Source: Streptomyces himalayensis subsp. himalayensis
GTDB taxonomy: Bacteria; Actinomycetota; Actinomycetes; Streptomycetales; Streptomycetaceae
Assembly (NCBI RefSeq): GCF_013778455.1
Contig: NZ_JACEHE010000040.1
Span: forward strand, 1-55,419
Reading direction: 5' to 3'
DNA: 55,419 nt
The notes under the pieces are model-generated. The model was given only the letters and a program-made list of their open reading frames with translations. It was not told the DNA's origin and ran no database searches. The stretch's first letter is position 1. Every line of letters begins with the position of its first letter. The translations under genes and the position numbers were made by a program. Positions 1 through 6,653 of the stretch are shown in pieces.

Positions 1-25
1 AGGCGATGTCACGGTGCGGGCGATG

Positions 26-1189
26 TCAGGATGCGGTGGCGGCGAGTTGCTTGCGCCACCGCATGAACAGCCGCGGCTGGTTCATCCCGAGCACGGCGAC
101 CGGGTTCCCGGCCCGCCGGTAGACGGCCAGGACATCGCGGTCGTCCGCGGCGCCTGCCTCGATGGTCACACTGTCCGCGCCGACCGCGTGACCGGCGAAC
201 TGGATGGTCACGCCGTACTGGTCGGACCAGAAGTACGGCGGCCGGGGCACACCCGGTTCCACCGCACCCCCCGCCAGCAGCGTGGCGACCGCGGCGTCGG
301 GGCGCTCGCGCGCACCGGTCCAGTGCTCGACGCGGCGATGGAGGCCCGCGCGCGGGTCGTACCAGTTGGCGCAGTCACCGACCGCGACCACACCGGCCAG
401 GCTGGTGCGGCCGTCCGCGCCGCACTTGACGCCGTTGTCGAGAACGATGCCGGAACCTTCCAGCCACTCGACGCACGGGCGTGCGCCCACACCGACCACG
501 ACGATGTCGGCGGGGATACTGCGGCCGTCCTCGAGCAGGACGGCGTCGACGCGAGTCTCCCCGCTCAGCCCCTTGACGCCCACGCCGCACACCAGCCGTA
601 CGCCGTGGTCGGCGTGGAGGGCGGAGACGATGGCACCCATGGTCTCGCCGAGCGGTCCGGCGAGCGGTGTCGGGGCCGCCTCCACGACGGTCACCTCGAG
701 CCCGAGGGCGTACGCGGTGGAGGCGACTTCGGCTCCGATGAAGCCTCCGCCGATCACCACCAGCCGTCCGCCGCGGGCCAGTTCGTCCCGCAGGGCTAGG
801 GCGTCGTCCAGGGTGCGCAGGGTGTGCACTCCGGCCAGGCCTTCGGAGCCGGGGAGGGTGCGCGCTGCGGCACCGGTCGCGATGACGAAGCCGTCGGCGT
901 GCACCTCCCGTCCGTCGGCGAGCCGGACGGCACGCTCGGTGTGGTCGAGTCCGGTGGCACGGACGCCCAGCAGCCACTCCGCCCCCAGGTCCTCGTCGTC
1001 CGTCTCCAGGGCCAGTTCAGCCTCGCCGAGAGTGCCGGAGAGGAACTCCTTGGACAGCGGGGGCCTGTCGTACGGGCGGTGGAGCTCGTCTCCGATGAGG
1101 ACCAGCCGACCGTCGTAGCCCTGCTTCCGCAGTGAGCGCGCCGCCGACAGGCCGGCCAGTGAGGCGCCGACCACGGCGACGGTCCTCAC
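26..1189 (-). CDS. FAD-dependent ferredoxin reductase
   Basis: A 387-residue pyridine-nucleotide-disulphide oxidoreductase of the ring-hydroxylating-dioxygenase reductase type. It should pass electrons from NAD(P)H through FAD to the Rieske ferredoxin encoded just upstream. Visible motifs are the N-terminal FAD dinucleotide fold (VGASLAGLSAA), a second central NAD-binding fold (GGGFIGAEVA) and the late FAD motif around VAVGDCANW, followed by a reductase C-terminal domain. The start is the GTG at 1187-1189, which overlaps the ferredoxin stop as GTGA, so the two are translationally coupled. The open frame runs upstream to 1654, but that part only shadows the ferredoxin gene in another frame. 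The terminal oxygenase is not in this window, so the substrate is unknown. Confidence 0.9.
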   Translation of the reverse strand: MRTVAVVGASLAGLSAARSLRKQGYDGRLVLIGDELHRPYDRPPLSKEFLSGTLGEAELALETDDEDLGAEWLLGVRATGLDHTERAVRLADGREVHADGFVIATGAAARTLPGSEGLAGVHTLRTLDDALALRDELARGGRLVVIGGGFIGAEVASTAYALGLEVTVVEAAPTPLAGPLGETMGAIVSALHADHGVRLVCGVGVKGLSGETRVDAVLLEDGRSIPADIVVVGVGARPCVEWLEGSGIVLDNGVKCGADGRTSLAGVVAVGDCANWYDPRAGLHRRVEHWTGARERPDAAVATLLAGGAVEPGVPRPPYFWSDQYGVTIQFAGHAVGADSVTIEAGAADDRDVLAVYRRAGNPVAVLGMNQPRLFMRWRKQLAATAS

Positions 1190-1548
1190 GCGGGACCCCC
1201 GGCGAGGCGGGCTGCGACGCAGGGCGGCAGGTTGGGAGCCTCCGTGGACAGCCGGACGTAGACCATGCCGTCCTCGACGACGACCTCGTGCGTCCGGACC
1301 GGAAGCTTGGCCGGCGGGGCGTCGACCGCACCGGTCCTCAGGTCGAACTTCGAAGCATGCAGCGGGCATTCCACCTCGGGACCCTCCAGCCAGCCGTCCG
1401 CGAGCGAGGCGTCCTGGTGGGTGCAGGTGTCGTCGATGGCGAAGAGTTCGCCGTCGTCGGTGTGGAACACCGAGACCGGCGGATCGATGTCGAGCCGGTG
1501 GGCCTCGCCTCGGGGGAGATCCTCGAGACGGCACGCGGGAATCATCAT
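1186..1548 (-). CDS. Rieske [2Fe-2S] ferredoxin
   Basis: A 120-residue small Rieske ferredoxin. The cluster ligands are visible as CTHQ (Cys and His) and, about 20 residues later, CPLHASKFD (Cys and His). Length and motif order match the ferredoxin subunits of multicomponent aromatic-ring or N-demethylating dioxygenases (HcaC/BphF-like). It overlaps the reductase by 4 bp and follows the formaldehyde-handling genes on the same strand across a 214-bp gap that holds operator-like palindromes. The role of electron carrier to an oxygenase is firm by family. Which oxygenase it serves is not visible here. Confidence 0.92.
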   Translation of the reverse strand: MMIPACRLEDLPRGEAHRLDIDPPVSVFHTDDGELFAIDDTCTHQDASLADGWLEGPEVECPLHASKFDLRTGAVDAPPAKLPVRTHEVVVEDGMVYVRLSTEAPNLPPCVAARLAGGPA

Positions 1549-1557
1549 GACACCTCG

Positions 1558-1673
1558 GTGCGTATAACGAAACGGATTGCGGTAAGCGCAACATCAGTCT
1601 GAGGTCGCCCAGAACCCTTGTCAAGGCATCCAGAGGGCCCTCTGAGCCGTCCATTGCGTTGCGTTATACAGAA
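1558..1673 (-). promoter_or_regulatory. Promoter/operator region upstream of the ferredoxin gene
   Basis: The gap between the hydrolase and ferredoxin genes contains a perfect palindrome TTGCG-GTAAG-CGCAA at 1577-1591. Two related 5-5-5 sites flank it: GTGCG-TATAA-CGAAA at 1558-1572 and TTGCG-TTATA-CAGAA at 1659-1673. The 15-bp layout with 5-bp arms is typical of IclR-family operators. A TTGACA on the minus strand lies between the sites and could be a -35 element. Regulator identity is inference; no IclR gene is present in the window. Confidence 0.5.
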
Positions 1674-1762
1674 CTCAATTCACATAGAACAACAGCAGCC
1701 CGCCGCATCGACTCGCGATGGCGGCGAGCCGAGGGCGGGCGCGTGAGGGTCGGCGGTGGGCG

Positions 1763-2392
1763 TCAGAAACCGCGGTCGATCCACTCCTGGAGGTGCGGGG
1801 CCTCGGCGGCGATGCTGGTCGTCTCCCCGTGTCCGGTGTGCACGACGGTGTCGCCCGGGAGCGTCAGCAGCCGGTCCCGGATCGACTCGATGATGGTCGG
1901 GAAGTGGCTGTACGACCTTCCTGTCGCCCCCGGCCCACCGGCGAACAGCGTGTCGCCACTGAAGAGGGCCGTCAGGGCTGGCGCATACAGGCAGACCGCG
2001 CCGGGGGCATGGCCGGGCGTGTGCAGCACGGTCAGCTCGATGCCGGCCACCGCGAGGGTCTGGCCGTCGGTCAGTTCGGCGTCCGGCGCCCTGTCGGGGT
2101 GGGTCTGCTTCCACAACGGCAGGTCGTCCGGATGGAAGAGGACCGGGGCGCCCGTGCGCGCCGCGAGTCCGGGCGCGGCGTCGATGTGGTCGTTGTGCGC
2201 GTGCGTGCACACGATGGCCCGCAGGGTGCGCCCGCCGACGGCTTGGGCGATCGCCTCGGCGTCATGCGCGGCGTCGATGACGATCGCCTCGGTGTCGTCG
2301 CCGACGATCCACACGTTGTTGTCGACGTCCCAGGTGCCGCCGTCCAGCGAGAACGTCCCCGAGGTGACGAGATGCTCGATGCGGGCGGCCAT
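1763..2392 (-). CDS. MBL-fold metallo-hydrolase (mycothiol-thioester hydrolase candidate)
   Basis: A 209-residue metallo-beta-lactamase-fold protein of glyoxalase II type. The metal-binding HxHxDH motif is seen as THAHNDHID near residue 75, followed by the GDTLF aspartate and the C-terminal VHTGHG histidine. The ATG at 2390-2392 shares one base with the stop of the dehydrogenase gene (TGATG), so they form a tight operon. In actinobacteria this pairing with mscR is common. By analogy with glutathione systems it would hydrolyse S-formylmycothiol to formate and mycothiol, but the exact substrate is inferred from context. Confidence 0.88.
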   Translation of the reverse strand: MAARIEHLVTSGTFSLDGGTWDVDNNVWIVGDDTEAIVIDAAHDAEAIAQAVGGRTLRAIVCTHAHNDHIDAAPGLAARTGAPVLFHPDDLPLWKQTHPDRAPDAELTDGQTLAVAGIELTVLHTPGHAPGAVCLYAPALTALFSGDTLFAGGPGATGRSYSHFPTIIESIRDRLLTLPGDTVVHTGHGETTSIAAEAPHLQEWIDRGF

Positions 2393-3477
2393 CAGAGGAC
2401 CACCACCGAGCGCAGCACGTCGCCGTGGTGCATCCGCTCGAAGGCCTTCTCGACCTCGTCCAGCGCGATGGTCTCCGTGACGAACGCGTCCAGGTCGAGG
2501 CGGCCCTGCAGATACAGGTCGATGAGCATCGGGAAGTCCCTGCTCGGCAGACAGTCGCCGTACCAGGAGGACTTCAGCGCGCCACCGCGCCCGAAGACGT
2601 CCAGCAGCGGCAGTTCCAGCTTCATCTCCGGGGTCGGCACACCGACCAGGACGACCGTGCCGGCGAGGTCGCGGGCGTAGAAAGCCTGCTTGTACGTCTC
2701 CGGGCGGCCGACCGCCTCGATGACGACGTCGGCGCCGAAGCCGCCGGTCAGCTCGCGGATCGCCTCGACCGCGTCGGCGTCCTTGGAGTTGACGGTGTGG
2801 GTCGCGCCCAGCTTCTTGGCCGTCTCCAGCTTGCGGTCGTCGATGTCCACCGCGATGACCTTCGCCGCGCCCGCCAGGTTCGACCCGGCGATCGCCGCGG
2901 CCCCGACACCGCCGCAGCCGATGACGGCGACCGAGTCGCCCCGTCCGACGTTCCCTGTGTTGATGGCCGCGCCGATGCCCGCCATCACGCCACACCCCAG
3001 CAGACCGGCGGCGGCCGCCGACGCGGTCTGGTCGACCTTCGTGCACTGCCCGGCCGCGACCAGCGTCTTCTCCGCGAACGCACCGATGCCCAGCGCCGGC
3101 GAGAGCTCGGTGCCATCGGTCAGGGTCATCTTCTGCTTCGCGTTGTGGGTGTCGAAGCAGTACCACGGCCGTCCGCGCAGACAGGCCCGGCACTGACCGC
3201 ACACCGCACGCCAGTTGAGGATGACGAAGTCGCCGGGGGCCACGTCGGTGACGCCCTCCCCCACCGACTCCACGACACCTGCCGCCTCGTGGCCCAGCAG
3301 GAAGGGGAAGTCGTCGTTGATGCCGCCCTCGCGATAGTGCAGATCGGTGTGGCAGACCCCGCAAGCCTCGATCTTCACCAGCGCCTCACCCGGACCCGGG
3401 TCGGGCACGATGATCGTTTCCAGGCTGACGGGGGCGCCCTTGCCCCGCGCGACGACAGCACGGACCTGGTGCGTCAT
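2392..3477 (-). CDS. mscR: S-(hydroxymethyl)mycothiol dehydrogenase / nitrosomycothiol reductase
   Basis: A 361-residue zinc-dependent class III alcohol dehydrogenase. It oxidises the formaldehyde-mycothiol adduct with NAD and can reduce S-nitrosomycothiol. Catalytic-zinc ligands appear in CGVCHTD and GHEAAG. The structural-zinc loop is CGQCRACLRGRPWYC, and the Rossmann fold appears as IGCGGVGAAAI. The chosen ATG (3475-3477) has GAGGAG seven bases upstream; the open frame continues 18 codons further but without a ribosome site. It is the first gene of the operon with the MBL hydrolase. Its placement ahead of a Rieske electron-transfer pair suggests it removes formaldehyde released by oxidative demethylation. 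Confidence 0.94.
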   Translation of the reverse strand: MTHQVRAVVARGKGAPVSLETIIVPDPGPGEALVKIEACGVCHTDLHYREGGINDDFPFLLGHEAAGVVESVGEGVTDVAPGDFVILNWRAVCGQCRACLRGRPWYCFDTHNAKQKMTLTDGTELSPALGIGAFAEKTLVAAGQCTKVDQTASAAAAGLLGCGVMAGIGAAINTGNVGRGDSVAVIGCGGVGAAAIAGSNLAGAAKVIAVDIDDRKLETAKKLGATHTVNSKDADAVEAIRELTGGFGADVVIEAVGRPETYKQAFYARDLAGTVVLVGVPTPEMKLELPLLDVFGRGGALKSSWYGDCLPSRDFPMLIDLYLQGRLDLDAFVTETIALDEVEKAFERMHHGDVLRSVVVL

Positions 3478-3633
3478 GGCCACTCCTCGGCTGGTCGAGA
3501 CTTGAATCAGATGTTGCTCATTACGGCACACATCTCATGTATCGCAACACAGCATCGTGGAGTGCCGACCGGGGGTCAAGGAGCTCGACGGGGTTCCCCC
3601 CAGCTGGGCGGCTTCGCGGCGGAACAGCGCGAA

Positions 3634-3684
3634 CGCCCGGCGGGGTCGTGGCCGCACATGCCGGTTCCACGACCCCGCCGGGCG
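3634..3684. terminator. Long GC hairpin, probable terminator
   Basis: An 18-bp perfect inverted repeat (3634-3651 with 3667-3684) encloses a 15-nt loop. There is no run of T residues on either side, as is usual for Streptomyces terminators. It lies between the Clp-N gene and the mscR promoter, both on the minus strand, so it probably stops transcription from the former. Confidence 0.6.
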
Positions 3685-3725
3685 CGGGTCCGCCGATCTC
3701 ACTTCGCTGCCTTCGGGGTAGGCGT

Positions 3726-3750
3726 CAGCCGCAGCACCGTGCTGCGGCTG
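3726..3750. terminator. Short hairpin downstream of the Clp-N gene
   Basis: An 11-bp perfect inverted repeat (CAGCCGCAGCA with TGCTGCGGCTG) has a 3-nt loop and lies 83 bp past the stop of the minus-strand regulator gene. It is probably part of a double terminator with the longer hairpin further on. Confidence 0.5.
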
Positions 3751-3832
3751 GTCGCCGCACCGCCTGAGCCGGATCCTGGTTTCCGGGCGACCAGGTCAGG
3801 ACCCCAGGCAGTACCCCAGGTCAGGACCCAGG

Positions 3833-4585
3833 TCATGACTCCTTCTGCTCGCCGACGCGGGCAGCGAACGAGTCGGCCAGGATGTCGGCGATGTGGGCCT
3901 CGGCGGCCGCCTTGTCGACGCCGAGGCCGCTGAGGACACCCGAGCCGTCCTCGAACTCCAGCAGCGCGAGCAGGATGTGCTCGGTGCCGACGTAGTTGTG
4001 CCCCATGCGCAGGGCCTCGCGGAAGGTCAGTTCCAGCGCCTTCTTGGCCCCCGCGTCGAACGGGATGAGCGCCGGCACCTCCTCGGCCGCCGGCGGCAGC
4101 GCCGCGGTGGCGGCCTCCCGGACGGCGTCCAGACGAACGCCCTGCTTCCGGAGCACGACCCCCGCGAGCCCCTCCGGTTCGCTCAGGAGCCCCAGGACCA
4201 GATGCTCGGGGCAAATCACGTCGTTGCGTGCCGCGTGGGCTTCCTTTTGTGCGGTCACCACCACGTTCCTGGCCCGCGGTGTGTACCGGCTGAACCCCTG
4301 GCTGGGGTCGAGGTCCGACAGCTCGCCGGGTTCCTTCGGAACGAAGCGCTTCTGGGCGGCCTGCCTGGTGACGCCCATGCTCTTGCCGATCTCCGTCCAG
4401 GAGGCGCCCGAGCGCCGTGCCTGGTCCACGAAGTGGCCGATCAGATGGTCGGCCACGTCGCCGAGGTGGTCCGCGGCGATGACCGCGTCGGAGAGCTGGT
4501 CGAGCGCGTCGGTGTGGACCTTCTTGATGGCCTCGATCAGGTCGTCGAGGCGGACGGTGGTCGTGACGGGTTGTGGATTCGTCAT
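3833..4585 (-). CDS. HTH and Clp N-terminal (R) domain protein, probable autoregulator
   Basis: A 250-residue protein. After a short N-terminal helical region it has a helix-turn-helix at about residues 61-81 (SWTEIGKSMGVTRQAAQKRF). Two Clp_N (R-domain) repeats follow, with typical phrases such as ICPEHLVLGLL and VGTEHILLALL. There is no AAA+ ATPase domain, so it is not a ClpC chaperone. More likely it is a transcription factor using the Clp-R fold as a sensor or partner-binding module. The start is the ATG at 4583-4585; it has no ribosome binding site, and the promoter lies directly on top of it, so the mRNA is probably leaderless. It is the only gene in its transcription unit. Confidence 0.85.
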   Translation of the reverse strand: MTNPQPVTTTVRLDDLIEAIKKVHTDALDQLSDAVIAADHLGDVADHLIGHFVDQARRSGASWTEIGKSMGVTRQAAQKRFVPKEPGELSDLDPSQGFSRYTPRARNVVVTAQKEAHAARNDVICPEHLVLGLLSEPEGLAGVVLRKQGVRLDAVREAATAALPPAAEEVPALIPFDAGAKKALELTFREALRMGHNYVGTEHILLALLEFEDGSGVLSGLGVDKAAAEAHIADILADSFAARVGEQKES

Positions 4586-4620
4586 GTGACAACCGTAGGT
4601 TGACACCCAGGGGGTGTCAA
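4583..4620 (-). promoter_or_regulatory. Palindromic promoter with predicted leaderless start
   Basis: On the minus strand a consensus -35 TTGACA (4615-4620), a 17-bp spacer and TACGGT (4592-4597) are followed six bases later by the ATG, so transcription should begin at or next to the start codon. The -35 lies inside a perfect inverted repeat with 9-bp arms TTGACACCC/GGGTGTCAA and a 3-bp centre (4600-4620). A further TTGACA copy is at 4628-4633. A repressor bound to the palindrome would block the promoter. Confidence 0.75.
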
Positions 4621-4651
4621 CCCGAAGTTGACAAGAAGGTCCGTGGTCGGG

Positions 4652-6586
4652 TCAGGGTGTGACCGAGCCCTTCAGCAGGGGGTTGGGCACCGGCCGGTAG
4701 CGGGCGTCCGCCCCGTCCGCGCCTGTCCAGCGCAGCAGCAGATTCGTCTTCCCGGGGAGGCTGGGCGCGGTGAGCAGGTCGGCGATCTCGGGGAGTCCGC
4801 GCCGGGTGTCGTAGCGCACGAGCGCCCGCCGTACGGCGGGCCACAGCCGCGGTCCTGCCGAGGGGTACCGCTCGGCGAGCGCGCCCGCGATCTCGGCGAG
4901 GTGGTTGACGACCAGGCAGTACACGAGCCGCTCCCAGCCTGCCGCGCGCCCCACCTCCGGCACCTTCTTCACGCCTTCCACGTCCCGGAACAGCGCCTGC
5001 ACCGGCATGCCGTCCCGGTCCACCGCCACCAGCGTGTTCTGCAGATGCGCCTCCAGGACGATTCCGTGCCGCCCGAAGAGTTCGAGCACGGGCGGCACCA
5101 CGTGTCGCAGATACGCCTCCCACCACGCCGCCGGATCGGCGAGCCGGTCGAGCGGGCTGCCCTCGAAGCCCTCGGCCAGCGCCGCGGCGAGCAGCGGCGT
5201 CGCGCCGGGTCGGACGTGCCGGCCCAGCCCGTCCCGTACCAGCACGGCGAGCTCCTCGAACGCGAAGGCCGCCGTGCGGTAGCCGCGGTCGCTCAGCCAG
5301 GCTGCCGACGCCATGTCCGCCCCGTACGAGCCGCTGGAGCGCCCCAGTGCGGCGCCGGAGTGCCGCAGCGCGGCGAAGGCGGCCACGACAGCGGCATCCG
5401 TCGCGCGCACCTTCACGAGGTCGTGCCGCCACAGCCGTCGCACGTCGTTGGTGATGCGGACGTCGAGGCTGAACTTCACGAACAGGTCGGCTGCAGGGAT
5501 GGTGTACAGGTCGAAGCCGGGGGCGTGCATGTCAGCCGTGGGGCCGTGCAGCTCGGCGATGGAGGCATGTTGCTCGGCGGTGACGGCGTGCAGCTCGGCG
5601 ATGGAGGCATGTTGCTCGGCGGTGACGGCGTGCAGCCCGGCCGCGGAAGCGTGCATCTCGGCCGCGGGAGCCTCCCAGGAAGGGCCCCGGCCCGGGACGT
5701 ACAGCGTCCGCACGGCCGCCGTGGGCCAAGCCGACCGCTCGGTCCGCCCCAGCCGTACAAGGCGCCCGTCCGCGAACGCATCCCTCAACTCCGGGCTTGC
5801 GCCGACCAGTTCGAGCTGCCAGGGATGGGCGGGCAGCAGCCGGTACCCGCGAGGCAGCGCGCCGGCCCCGCCTCCCAGGGATTCGGCCAGGGCGTCCAGC
5901 GCCCGCGTGTCGCCCTCCTCGACGACCATGTCCTCGCGTACGCCGAGCAGCACCAGCGGGAAGCGGGCGTGCGCCTCCGGTGCGTACGGCAGCCAGCTTG
6001 CGACCGGGCCGCCGCCGCGCGCCTTGGGGGCCGGATGGTACGGATGCCCGGTGATCAAGGACTGTTCGGAGCGCACATACGGGTCGTCGGGCGGGGTCGC
6101 CCGGGCCCGGGCGGTGAGCAGTGCCGCCACCGCGTCCCGGCTGTCGATCATCTCGGCGGTCACCTCGTCGTTGGGCTCTCCCGTGTACCGCCGCAGCTCC
6201 TCGGCCGTCAGTTTGACCAGTTCGGCGTGGCCGAGCCGGTGCCAGACGCCTGCCACGAGCAGCTCCGGCTCGGCGGGCCGGCGCCCGGCGCGTACGCGCA
6301 GCAGCCGCCCGACGGCGGGCAGCCGGTACACGCGCCGCCGCCCGTCCTCGGAGGACGGGTCGGACTCGGACGACTCGTCGGACACGACCGACACGGCCGA
6401 CGCGCCGGAGTCTGCGGACTCGGCGGGCTGAGCCAGCTCCCGCAGCAGACAATTGAGCAGAGGCGCCGCCGCGTACGCGTCAGCTGCCTCGGCGACGTCG
6501 TCCGTGGGATGCATCGGCTGTGTGGAGTGATCCGGGTATGTGGGGTACGTGGGTTCCACGGGATCCATTCGGTCCAAACGGTGCAC
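4652..6586 (-). CDS. IucA/IucC family (NIS) siderophore synthetase with His-heptad insertion
   Basis: A 644-residue ATP-dependent NRPS-independent siderophore synthetase. It would adenylate a carboxylate and join it to an amine or hydroxylamine. Family motifs are GHPYHPAPKAR, AHPWQLE, KFSLDVRITNDVR, LEAHLQNTLV and FRDVEG, followed by the FhuF-like C-terminal region. Residues about 305-357 are an extra low-complexity stretch in which histidine recurs every seven residues, just before the KFSLDVRIT motif. The start is uncertain: GTG at 6584-6586, or ATG at 6566-6568, both with weak ribosome sites. It is divergent from a second synthetase. No amine-supply or export genes are adjacent, so the product cannot be named. 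Confidence 0.88.
   Translation of the reverse strand: MHRLDRMDPVEPTYPTYPDHSTQPMHPTDDVAEAADAYAAAPLLNCLLRELAQPAESADSGASAVSVVSDESSESDPSSEDGRRRVYRLPAVGRLLRVRAGRRPAEPELLVAGVWHRLGHAELVKLTAEELRRYTGEPNDEVTAEMIDSRDAVAALLTARARATPPDDPYVRSEQSLITGHPYHPAPKARGGGPVASWLPYAPEAHARFPLVLLGVREDMVVEEGDTRALDALAESLGGGAGALPRGYRLLPAHPWQLELVGASPELRDAFADGRLVRLGRTERSAWPTAAVRTLYVPGRGPSWEAPAAEMHASAAGLHAVTAEQHASIAELHAVTAEQHASIAELHGPTADMHAPGFDLYTIPAADLFVKFSLDVRITNDVRRLWRHDLVKVRATDAAVVAAFAALRHSGAALGRSSGSYGADMASAAWLSDRGYRTAAFAFEELAVLVRDGLGRHVRPGATPLLAAALAEGFEGSPLDRLADPAAWWEAYLRHVVPPVLELFGRHGIVLEAHLQNTLVAVDRDGMPVQALFRDVEGVKKVPEVGRAAGWERLVYCLVVNHLAEIAGALAERYPSAGPRLWPAVRRALVRYDTRRGLPEIADLLTAPSLPGKTNLLLRWTGADGADARYRPVPNPLLKGSVTP
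5525..5653 (-). repeat. Coding tandem repeat giving a histidine every seven residues
   Basis: Two exact 42-bp copies (5550-5591 and 5592-5633) plus diverged flanking units encode alternating heptads of the kind HASIAEL and HAVTAEQ. With the GTG start, the histidines fall at residues 312, 319, 326, 333, 340, 347 and 354. All unit lengths are multiples of three, so copy number can change without frameshift. Confidence 0.85.
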
Positions 6587-6653
6587 TGGTGATGATCAGT
6601 ATGTCCTTTCGTAGGCCGCCGCAATGCGGTCTCTGCACCTGAGGAGTCCGAAC
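6587..6653. promoter_or_regulatory. Divergent promoter region between the siderophore synthetases
   Basis: This is a short 67-bp gap between two outward-facing synthetase genes. It holds the ribosome site GAGGAG (6641-6646) for the right gene and an imperfect palindrome near 6586-6602 (ACTG...CAGT). I see no match to the actinobacterial iron box (TTAGGTTAGGCTAACCTAA type), so iron control through DmdR/IdeR is not shown by the sequence. Confidence 0.4.

Larger units (their letters stand above)
3478..3832. other. Intergenic region: mscR promoter, hairpins and short direct repeats
   Basis: No gene is seen. The right part ends the Clp-N gene. A 14-bp direct repeat (CCAGGTCAGGACCC at 3791-3804 and 3816-3829, with a third partial copy CCAGGTCA at 3828-3835 touching the stop codon) and two hairpins lie here. 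The left part must hold the mscR promoter. A half-palindromic site reading TTGCG-ATACA-TGAGA on the minus strand (about 3539-3553) resembles the operators upstream of the ferredoxin gene. Confidence 0.6.

Noticed and set aside
26..1654. A 542-residue apparent fusion of ferredoxin region and reductase
   Set aside because: The upstream part is just the ferredoxin gene read in another frame. The GTGA overlap and the Rossmann start show two separate genes.
1763..3364. A 533-residue frame joining the dehydrogenase region to the MBL hydrolase
   Set aside because: Upstream of 2392 it is an Arg/Gly-rich shadow of mscR in another frame; only the hydrolase part is real.
6587..6653. Iron box between the siderophore synthetases
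   Set aside because: No 19-bp DmdR/IdeR-like palindrome could be matched in the gap.
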